Part shown: positions 37,387-44,858 of the stretch, one piece after another
How positions within the stretch are numbered: position 1 is the first letter of the stretch
How the letters are laid out: every line of letters starts with the position of its first letter
Assembly: GCA_002835545.1 (NCBI GenBank)
Contig: PIZK01000002.1
Location: 124,001 to 188,000 of the forward strand
From: Alteromonadales bacterium alter-6D02
GTDB lineage: Bacteria > Pseudomonadota > Gammaproteobacteria > Enterobacterales > Psychrobiaceae
Direction: 5' to 3'
DNA length: 64,000 bases
Notes under the pieces: model-generated
Seen by the model: only the letters and a program-made list of their open reading frames with translations
Told to the model about the DNA's origin: nothing
The model's database searches: none
Made by a program: the position numbers and the translations under genes

Positions 37387-37496
37387 CTATTTGTCGTTAT
37401 TGAAGTATTAGGGTAGTTTACAGTAATCAATTTCTTTAAGTAGCCACCACCTTGCGTTTATTAATGCGAGGTTTTTATTGGTTAGGAAGTACTGTA

Positions 37497-37871
37497 ATGA
37501 ACCTTAATCAAGTAACAATACCCGTTAAAGATCTCACTCAAGCGAACGCTTTTTATTTAAAGCTTGGCTTTATTCAAATCGTTGATACTCCTCATTATGC
37601 TCGTTTTGAATGCCCTGGCGGAGAGACCACATTCTCTTTGCTACTTGAGTCTAATGACTTTGCAAACGGGGCTGTTATTTACTTTGAACATGAGCAGCTC
37701 GATGACTGGGTGGCACAATTAAAATCTCAAGGTATAGTATTTGCACAGGATCCAGTAGATCAACGTTACTTGTGGCGAGAAGCCGTACTTTATGATCCTT
37801 CTGGAAATAAAATTAAACTCTACTGGGCTGGTGAGAATAGGCTTAATCCACCATGGCGCGTAGAGAAATAA
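37497..37871 (+). CDS. VOC (glyoxalase/bleomycin-resistance/dioxygenase) family protein
   Basis: A 124-residue protein from the ATG at 37497, with AGGAAG 7 nt upstream; the frame is open to 37452 without a better start. One pair of beta-alpha-beta-beta-beta units is visible: LNQVTIPVKDLTQANAFYLKLGF at the start and EAVLYDPSGNKIKLYWAGE near the end, the latter providing a typical metal-ligand glutamate region. The substrate is unknown. It stands alone after the pilus operon. Confidence 0.88.
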   Translation: MNLNQVTIPVKDLTQANAFYLKLGFIQIVDTPHYARFECPGGETTFSLLLESNDFANGAVIYFEHEQLDDWVAQLKSQGIVFAQDPVDQRYLWREAVLYDPSGNKIKLYWAGENRLNPPWRVEK

Positions 37872-37949
37872 ATAACTCCCTAATAAGCGTATGCTTATAT
37901 TTTAAACTTTATTACTTAGCGTTTAGCATTTTACAATCCAAAGGCTCAC

Positions 37950-38387
37950 ATGCATAAATCTATTTCACTATCTAGTTATGTTAAAAGACGTAATGGGCTA
38001 CCTTTAGGGGCCTCTGGTTCGTTGCAAGCGATGTTGAAACGCTCGTTTGGGGCTGGTTCTTTTGATACCTTTTGGCAGTATTGGAACCCTATTTGGAGTT
38101 ATTATTTATCTCGTTTTGTGATGAAGCCTCTAAGTCGGGTTCTGCCGTTTTGGTTATCGGTTATTGTGACTTTTTCTGTTAGCGGCGCGTTGCATGATGT
38201 TGTCGTTAGTATTATAAAATGGCAGTTAATCTTTGTGTTGACGCCATGGTTTACCTTAATGGGATTACTGGTTGTCACGTTAAAATATGCGCAAGTATCA
38301 TATCTGGGATACCGTTGGCTTGTTCGTGCGTTAATCAATTTGTCATTGATTGGTACTAGTTTTTATCTGACGACTTTGTTCATCTGA
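37950..38387 (+). CDS. Small membrane protein resembling the catalytic end of MBOAT acyltransferases
   Basis: A 145-residue protein with about three TM helices. The segment FDTFWQYWNPIWSYYLSRF followed by FSVSGALHDVV resembles the core of membrane-bound O-acyltransferases and wax synthases (an FW..W block, then a conserved His in a hydrophobic helix). Full MBOAT enzymes have 8-11 helices, so this is either a reduced standalone member or a remnant. The N-terminus is polar and basic (KSISLSSYVKRRNG) with no sign of an interrupted frame upstream. Its stop is only 12 nt from that of the convergent LysR gene. Function unknown. Confidence 0.55.
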   Translation: MHKSISLSSYVKRRNGLPLGASGSLQAMLKRSFGAGSFDTFWQYWNPIWSYYLSRFVMKPLSRVLPFWLSVIVTFSVSGALHDVVVSIIKWQLIFVLTPWFTLMGLLVVTLKYAQVSYLGYRWLVRALINLSLIGTSFYLTTLFI

Positions 38388-38399
38388 TGGTATGTCATT

Positions 38400-39362
38400 T
38401 CAATGGCGAAAATCGATGATTGAAGGCCAATTTTCTGCCCAGGTATGGTTGGTGCTTTCGCCGATTGCAGTTAAGGAGGTCGTCATAAATTCGATGAATA
38501 TTTTAACCTTCACTGGCAAAAATTCCCGCTTAGGGTAAATTGCAAATACACCATTATCGGGTTGAGGTGGCCTGAAGTATGGGTAGAGAGAGACAAGTTC
38601 GCCACTTTCTAAGCCTTGTTTTGCTAGGAAGTGGGGCAATTGGGCAAAGCCCAAGCCATCAGCACACATATGTGCCATGGCCTCACCATCATCAGTAATA
38701 TGACTACGAGATATATCGAAATGTTCATAATCACCCTGCTGGTTAGGTAAAAACACAGGTTGCAGTTGTTGAGTCTCTTTGATGCGAAAACCAATCCACT
38801 GATGCTGATGAAAGTCGTCGCGGCTTTTAGGTGTACCGTATGCTTTTAAGTATTGAGGGGAGGCACAGATCAAAAAATCCATTGGGCTAAGGCGTCGAGC
38901 GATTAAACGACTATCTTTGATGTAGCCAGTACGCAGCGCAATATCAATATCATTATCGATAATATCAACATGTAAATCATTGATCTCAAGTTCGAGTTTT
39001 ATATCAGGGTAACGTAGGCAAAAAGCGCGTAATAACGGACGTAGATAAAGGTGGCCGTAACAAACTGCTGTGCTAATACGCAATGTGCCACTAGGACTGT
39101 CATTTAAGTGCTGTAACTCTTCTTCACAAGCGCTGAGATCTTGCACCATCTTACGCACGGTATCGGCATAGCGCTGACCTGCTGTTGTGATTCTCAGCTG
39201 CCGTGTCGAGCGTTGAAATAGGGTTAACTCAAGTTGAGCTTCAAGGCGTCCAATGGCTTTACTTACCGTAGAAGGGTCAGTGTTACAGGCTCTCGCTGCC
39301 GTAGCGAAGCTACCGCCATCGCAAGTGGCTAAAAATATTTCTAATGATCGTAGTTTATCCAT
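38400..39362 (-). CDS. LysR family transcriptional regulator
   Basis: About 320 residues from the ATG at 39362 (an ATG at 39401 would add 13 residues; neither has a strong ribosome-binding site, but MDKLRSLEIF is the usual LysR opening). The winged helix-turn-helix is at the N-terminus (GSFATAARACNTDPSTVSKAIGRLE), followed by an inducer-binding domain of the CrgA/AaeR-like group. It is divergent from the MFS transporter gene, which it probably controls. Confidence 0.9.
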   Translation of the reverse strand: MDKLRSLEIFLATCDGGSFATAARACNTDPSTVSKAIGRLEAQLELTLFQRSTRQLRITTAGQRYADTVRKMVQDLSACEEELQHLNDSPSGTLRISTAVCYGHLYLRPLLRAFCLRYPDIKLELEINDLHVDIIDNDIDIALRTGYIKDSRLIARRLSPMDFLICASPQYLKAYGTPKSRDDFHQHQWIGFRIKETQQLQPVFLPNQQGDYEHFDISRSHITDDGEAMAHMCADGLGFAQLPHFLAKQGLESGELVSLYPYFRPPQPDNGVFAIYPKREFLPVKVKIFIEFMTTSLTAIGESTNHTWAENWPSIIDFRH

Positions 39363-39494
39363 CTGGTGAGTATAACAAACCAATTCGTGAATAACATTCA
39401 TGGTTGTTAGGGAAAATGGTCTCTTCTTTTAAGTGCTCAAACACATAAAATGCCACTTAACCAATTCTGTTACCCAAAATGGAGACACTACTTT

Positions 39495-40703
39495 ATGTTG
39501 CAACGCGCTAAATTCTTTAAGCTACCCGCGACTAGTTTAACCACCTATTTTTGCCTCGCTTTCATAGCGATGGCGGGTTTGTCATATATTAACTTTTTGC
39601 CAGGGGTGGTCAATGCCTTAGCTGGAGGGATTGGCTTTAATGAGGTGGAGGCGGGGGAGATTGTTGCCAGCAACGGTTATGGTGGTTTACTTGGCAGTAT
39701 TATTGCCATTTTTTTAGTTCGTAAAGTTTCTTGGCAACCTGCGATAGTAGCATGCCTAGTGGGGCTGGTATTCATTGATATTACTACGGCTTGGATTAAC
39801 CACTATGGCGTGATGCTGGGTTGGCGCTTTCTTGCTGGCGTACTCGGCGGTTTATGTGTGGGGGTTGCTTTTTCTGTACTTGCTCGAATGAGCAACCCTG
39901 ACCGCGCTTTTGGTGCTTTGTTGTTTGTACAGTTTACGATTGGCTCGATCGTGATTTCGATACTACCGGGATTGGAAGCGCTTGTTAATGCCTATGCCGC
40001 CTTCTACATCATGGCAAGCATCTCGTTACTGAGCGTCATTATTATGCTGCTCCTTCCTGCGTTGACCTTAAATGACAATGTGACTGAACGTACAATGACC
40101 TTATCGGGTGGCCGCGCTCAAGTCGTCTTGTTATTACTCGCGATTACTTTATACCAAGTCGCTGCGAGTGCTATTTGGGCTTACGTTGGACTGATTGGTC
40201 ATAATGCGAGTTTTAGCCCAGATGACGTTACCCTGTATATCGCAATTACTGGCCTGTTAGGGCTAATTGGCGCAATGCTGCCGGTGATTAATGGTAAGCG
40301 TTATGGGCGTTTATATTGGGTTGTTGGTGGGCTGGTTATGTCGCTAGTATCGGCGTTATTGCTGAGTGTGTCTCAACTGAGTTTGCTCAGCTACGTGATT
40401 GCTATGGCATTATTATTTTTTTCATGGCCAGCGGTTTATTCCTATTTATTAGCAGTTACGGCAGAGTTGGATGAAAGTGGCCGCCTTTCAACCATTGCGG
40501 CGATGGTCTCGTCTGTTGGTCTAGCCTCTGGGCCCCTCCTTGCTTCCGCATTACTTGATACTGGTGATTATTCAACGATGCTCTATAGCTGTGCGGTGTT
40601 TTTCTTGGTGAGCTTGCTCTTGTTATTAAAGCCAGTTAGAGCACAAGAACAAACGCATGAGGAGCAATCGAGTTCTGATTTATCGTCACAATACCAATCA
40701 TAG
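39495..40703 (+). CDS. MFS transporter
   Basis: About 402 residues from the ATG at 39495 (TGGAG 11 nt upstream; an ATG at 39450 adds 15 residues). Twelve hydrophobic helices are visible, with the loop NGYGGLLGSI after helix 2 and a second-half block SPDDVTLYIAITGLLGLIGA. Substrate cannot be assigned. It is divergent from a LysR regulator and followed by the CxxC protein gene 69 nt downstream. Confidence 0.85.
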   Translation: MLQRAKFFKLPATSLTTYFCLAFIAMAGLSYINFLPGVVNALAGGIGFNEVEAGEIVASNGYGGLLGSIIAIFLVRKVSWQPAIVACLVGLVFIDITTAWINHYGVMLGWRFLAGVLGGLCVGVAFSVLARMSNPDRAFGALLFVQFTIGSIVISILPGLEALVNAYAAFYIMASISLLSVIIMLLLPALTLNDNVTERTMTLSGGRAQVVLLLLAITLYQVAASAIWAYVGLIGHNASFSPDDVTLYIAITGLLGLIGAMLPVINGKRYGRLYWVVGGLVMSLVSALLLSVSQLSLLSYVIAMALLFFSWPAVYSYLLAVTAELDESGRLSTIAAMVSSVGLASGPLLASALLDTGDYSTMLYSCAVFFLVSLLLLLKPVRAQEQTHEEQSSSDLSSQYQS

Positions 40704-40772
40704 GGCATGACCCTTATCCGCTATCGTTTGTTATTTATGTATTAATAAAATTATTCTACTAAGGAGCCTATC

Positions 40773-41342
40773 ATGATTCGATTTATGTTTAATAAAATGC
40801 TGCAAAGCATGAACCGCCGATACGATTACGATGTACGCTATATGCAAGATATTTTAAAGAATGACTTAGGTGCATTTTTAAAATTTATGGGCTTTCAAAC
40901 GATGTCATCTCATTCAGGGAGCTTGCCCGCTGAAGCGTTATTTGCTGCGAGATTGAGAGCAATTATTTGGGATGACTGTGGACCATGCACACAACTCGTG
41001 GTTGATTTGGCACTGGAAGCTAAGGTGAGTCCAGAATTGGTGCGAGCGATTGTTGACAGAGATCTAAGAAAGTTAACTGAGGAGATAGCAATGGTGGTGG
41101 AATTTACCGAACTGGTGTTGCAACATCACCCTGAGGCAGATGACCTTCGAGAGAAAATTGTCGCGCTATGGGGCGAAAAAGGGCTGATTGCAATTGGATT
41201 TGGTATTAGCTCGAGCCGAGTTTACCCAGCGCTAAAATACAGCTTAGGTTATGGCAAAACGTGCAGCCAGGTAGTCGTTGAAGACCTATCCCTTGTGCCA
41301 AAGCGTCAGTCGCCTACGAGTGAACAGGCTACCTTGAGTTAA
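40773..41342 (+). CDS. CxxC protein resembling the carboxymuconolactone decarboxylase/AhpD fold
   Basis: A 189-residue soluble, helical protein. The key segment is WDDCGPCTQLVVDLALE with C69-G-P-C72, a position and helix pattern like the CxxC of the AhpD/CMD superfamily. However, the AhpD-type His that follows the second Cys is absent. AGGAG precedes the ATG by about 8 nt. It may be a thiol-disulfide or peroxidase-related protein. It sits between the MFS gene and the permease/acyl-CoA ligase pair. The fold assignment is from motif resemblance only. Confidence 0.55.
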   Translation: MIRFMFNKMLQSMNRRYDYDVRYMQDILKNDLGAFLKFMGFQTMSSHSGSLPAEALFAARLRAIIWDDCGPCTQLVVDLALEAKVSPELVRAIVDRDLRKLTEEIAMVVEFTELVLQHHPEADDLREKIVALWGEKGLIAIGFGISSSRVYPALKYSLGYGKTCSQVVVEDLSLVPKRQSPTSEQATLS

Positions 41343-41605
41343 CCCCTTATTAATGACTAGATATTCTTTAGTCTACCCTGCTGGAGATAACAATTAAGTG
41401 TAGTGATGAATTATTGCTATCTAAATTAATGTTATATAAGGCATTTCATTTTCTTGTTATCAACTGATTAGCAGATGTCTGTCCTGTTAATAGTGGCAAG
41501 AATAGGCCTGTTACATTTCGTCACATTTGCGCAAAACTTCTGACAGAGTTTCGTTGTTCACTAAATAGACGCATTGAACAATAAAACTAATAGAAAGGAG
41601 ATCAT

Positions 41606-43024
41606 ATGCAATTATTTAAGCGAACCCACGGGGCGGAGCAGCCCTATTGGCCAGCAGGCCCTTTTAAAATAAGGTTGCCCTTTGTCCATTATCGCTGGGA
41701 AACCCCAGAGATGATTCAAGGCTTATTTATGTTTGTGGTGGGGCTTGCAATGATCCCTTTATTGCAAACTTATCTCGGTATGCCTTATGAAGCGGCACTC
41801 GCTTTTACTTTTGTCGCTGGCTTTTGCTATATCCTGCCATCGTTGCTTGGGGTGCCGCTGGTGCCGGGTTGGATCACTCCTGCTATTCCCGTGGTGTTGT
41901 TATACCTAAAAGGGTTTGAGCCAGGTCCTGAAGCGATTAAAGCACTCTTTGCCTTACAGATCGAAGTATCACTAATCTTCCTCTTCCTTGGCATCACACG
42001 ATTAGGGTCAAAGTTGGTGGACTTTATTCCTAATTCGTTAAAGTCGGGGGTTATTATCGGCGCTGGTATCGCTGCAATGATGGGGGAGTTAAAGCTAGGC
42101 GGTCGTATTGACGCTACCCCAATTTCATTAATCGTTGGTGCAGTTATCTCAGCTTACGTCTTGTTTTCTTTGTCATTTAAAAATGTGATGCAAGGTAATT
42201 CATTTGCCAAGAAAGTAGCAAATTTCGGTATGGTACCGGGAATGATTATTGCGATGCTTGTTGGCTGGGCTGTCGGGGAATATCCAACCCCTGAAATTCA
42301 ATGGGGCATTACTCAACCTGACTTTGCCCTGATGTGGCAATACCTCACTTTTACTGTTGGCTTTCCGGGGTGGGATGTCTTTTTACTGGCGATACCGACG
42401 GCGTTAATTGCCTATGTGATTGCGTTTGGAGACATTATTGTTGGCTTTACGCTAGTAAAGCGTGTTGACCATATCCGTGATGACGAAAAAATTGAAGAAA
42501 ACGTTGATCGTGTTCACTTAGTCACTGCGATTCGAAATGCTATTCATGCATTCTTTGCGCCTTGGCCGGGGTTAGCGGGTCCATTATGGACTGCTGCTCA
42601 TGCGACGGTTGCCGAGCGTTACGCCATGGGTAAAAAGTCGATGGACTCTATTTATAGTGGTGGCGGTACCTTCTGGATTAGTGGTTTGTTAGCCCTGTTT
42701 GCACTCCCACTAGTAACCATTTTTAAACCCGTGTTGCCGATTGCATTGTCATTAACGCTTATCTTAACCGCTTACATTTGTATCATGGTCGGTATGGAAC
42801 AGCTTAAAAACTCAACTGAACGCGGTGTCGCGGGAATCGTTGCTGTGACATTAGCGATGCCGGATCCAAAGTCCACTGTTTACGCGGTAATAATCGGTTT
42901 AGTGTTGTACTTCTTAATCGAACGCCCACGTTTAATGGGTAAACATGACATGCAAGATAATGTAATTTTCGGTGATGAAGGGTGCGACTCTTCTACTGCC
43001 ACTGACGCTGGCAAGTCATCTTAG
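41606..43024 (+). CDS. Multi-pass permease, NCS2/SLC23-like
   Basis: A 472-residue membrane protein with roughly 12-14 hydrophobic helices. The layout, with short half-helix breaks and motifs such as FIPNSLKSGVIIGAGIAA and YVIAFGDIIVGF, resembles nucleobase/ascorbate (NCS2) or related UraA/SulP-fold permeases. I cannot name the substrate. An AGGAG ribosome-binding site lies 6-7 nt before the ATG. The acyl-CoA ligase starts 11 nt after its stop, so the two are one operon. That pairing suggests uptake of a carboxylic acid activated on entry, rather than a nucleobase. Confidence 0.6.
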   Translation: MQLFKRTHGAEQPYWPAGPFKIRLPFVHYRWETPEMIQGLFMFVVGLAMIPLLQTYLGMPYEAALAFTFVAGFCYILPSLLGVPLVPGWITPAIPVVLLYLKGFEPGPEAIKALFALQIEVSLIFLFLGITRLGSKLVDFIPNSLKSGVIIGAGIAAMMGELKLGGRIDATPISLIVGAVISAYVLFSLSFKNVMQGNSFAKKVANFGMVPGMIIAMLVGWAVGEYPTPEIQWGITQPDFALMWQYLTFTVGFPGWDVFLLAIPTALIAYVIAFGDIIVGFTLVKRVDHIRDDEKIEENVDRVHLVTAIRNAIHAFFAPWPGLAGPLWTAAHATVAERYAMGKKSMDSIYSGGGTFWISGLLALFALPLVTIFKPVLPIALSLTLILTAYICIMVGMEQLKNSTERGVAGIVAVTLAMPDPKSTVYAVIIGLVLYFLIERPRLMGKHDMQDNVIFGDEGCDSSTATDAGKSS

Positions 43025-43034
43025 GGAGTAGAGC

Positions 43035-44663
43035 ATGAGTAATAATATTTTTGAGCAATATTTAGAACAAAACCAAGCGAACTATGTGGCGCTAACGCCG
43101 GTTTCCTTTCTAGAGCGTGCCGCCTTTGTTTATCCCAATAATACAGCAACCATTAATGGCGATATTCGACGTTCATGGCGTGAAGTATTTGAGCGCTGTT
43201 GTAAATTAGCCAGTGCGTTAAATAAGCGCGGGATTAACCGAGGCGACACCGTATCGATTATTGCGCCAAACATTAGTGAACATTTTGAGGCACACTTTGC
43301 GGTGCCGATGAGTGGTGCGGTACTGAACTCGATCAACACCCGCCTCGATGCCGAAGCCATTGCGTTTATTCTAGCGCACGCGCAAAGCAAGGTTTTAATT
43401 ACCGATAAAGAGTTCAGTGCAGTAGTGAAAAAAGCAGTGCGAATGCTACCGACCCCACCATTGGTGATTGATATTAACGATCCTTATTACACCGAGGGAG
43501 AGCTCATTGGCAGTCTTAGCTATGATGAGCTTCTTGCTGAGGGGGATAGTGACGTTGAGTATTTCAAGCCAAGTGATGAATGGGATGCTATTACGCTAAA
43601 TTACACCTCAGGCACCACGGGCGATCCTAAAGGGGTGGTTTATCATTATCGCGGCGCATACCTTAATGCGGTAAGCAATATGATGTCTTGGGGGATGACG
43701 GACCATCCGGTGTATTTATGGACGCTACCAATGTTTCATTGTAATGGTTGGTGTTTTCCGTGGACGATCGCTGCGACGGCTGGCACCAGTGTCAGCTTAC
43801 GTCATGTACGTGCCGAGCCTATTTTTGAGTTAATTAAAACCGAAAAAGTTGGCTATTTTTGTGGTGCACCCATAGTGCTAAATATGCTTAATGGTGTGGA
43901 TGTATCACTTAAATCCGATATTAATCATACCGTTAAAGTAATGACGGCCGGTGCACCACCGCCAGCTGCTGTAATTGAAGGAATGGAAGCGTCCGGTTTT
44001 AAAGTGACTCATGTTTATGGCTTGACTGAAACTTACGGACCGTCGGTGGTTTGTGCGTGGCACGATGAGTGGAATGAGAAAAACAGCGAGCAGCAAGCCA
44101 AGCTTAAGTCTCGTCAAGGCGTTCGCTCACCGATGCTTGATCAATTGATGGTAGCTAATCCTGATACGCTCGAACCCGTTCCACAAGATGGTAGTACTAT
44201 TGGTGAAATATTCATGCGCGGTAATTTGGTGATGAAAGGGTATTTGAAAAACCCGTCAACCACTCAAGCGGCTTTCAAAGGGGGATGGTTACATTCAGGC
44301 GATCTGGCGGTTTGGCATAGCGATGGTTATGTTGAGATTAAAGATCGCTCTAAAGATGTGATTATTTCAGGCGGCGAGAATATCTCCAGTGTGGAAGTTG
44401 AGGATGTGCTCTATCGCTATCCTAAAATTCAGGAAGTGGCAGTCGTGGCCAAGCCCGATAAAAAATGGGGGGAAACGCCTTGTGCCTTCGTGACTCCAAT
44501 ACCAGGTAGTGATATCACTCAGAATGAAATCATTCGTTTTTGTCGTGACAATATGGCGCATTTTAAAGTGCCTAAGACCATTGTTTTTGGTGACTTACCA
44601 AAAACATCAACTGGTAAGGTCCAGAAGTTCCTTTTGCGCCAGCGCGCAATTGACTTAACCTAG
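43035..44663 (+). CDS. Acyl-CoA synthetase (AMP-forming, DmdB/medium-chain-like)
   Basis: A 542-residue ANL-superfamily enzyme. Motifs are YTSGTTGDPKGVVYHYRG (ATP-binding P-loop, ~180-200), the GLTE-type YGLTETYGP, GWLHSGDLAVWHSDGYVEIKDR (A7-A8) and KTSTGKVQKFLLR (A10, catalytic lysine). It resembles the group containing DmdB (methylmercaptopropionate-CoA ligase) and plant acyl-activating enzymes, marked by LWTLPMFHCNGWCFPW. The exact acid is unknown. It is co-transcribed with the permease and followed by a terminator. Confidence 0.88.
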   Translation: MSNNIFEQYLEQNQANYVALTPVSFLERAAFVYPNNTATINGDIRRSWREVFERCCKLASALNKRGINRGDTVSIIAPNISEHFEAHFAVPMSGAVLNSINTRLDAEAIAFILAHAQSKVLITDKEFSAVVKKAVRMLPTPPLVIDINDPYYTEGELIGSLSYDELLAEGDSDVEYFKPSDEWDAITLNYTSGTTGDPKGVVYHYRGAYLNAVSNMMSWGMTDHPVYLWTLPMFHCNGWCFPWTIAATAGTSVSLRHVRAEPIFELIKTEKVGYFCGAPIVLNMLNGVDVSLKSDINHTVKVMTAGAPPPAAVIEGMEASGFKVTHVYGLTETYGPSVVCAWHDEWNEKNSEQQAKLKSRQGVRSPMLDQLMVANPDTLEPVPQDGSTIGEIFMRGNLVMKGYLKNPSTTQAAFKGGWLHSGDLAVWHSDGYVEIKDRSKDVIISGGENISSVEVEDVLYRYPKIQEVAVVAKPDKKWGETPCAFVTPIPGSDITQNEIIRFCRDNMAHFKVPKTIVFGDLPKTSTGKVQKFLLRQRAIDLT

Positions 44664-44729
44664 CTTCTTACCAAGGCTGGGGCGTAGTAATTGTCGCACT
44701 GGTGGTGGCTCTCAGATTATTACGTTTTT

Positions 44730-44759
44730 GGGTTGTGCTTTTTAGCACAGCCCCTTTTT
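44730..44759 (+). terminator. Rho-independent terminator after the acyl-CoA ligase gene
   Basis: 10-bp stem GGGTTGTGCT / AGCACAGCCC (one G-T pair) with a 4-nt T loop, followed by CTTTTT. Confidence 0.85.
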
Positions 44760-44858
44760 GGTTTAAGCGTAAATAAGCATTAAGGAATTGATCTTTAATA
44801 TTTCTTATTAGTGATTACTCATATAGTCTTAATTCTACTCTATCTTAATCGGTGAATC

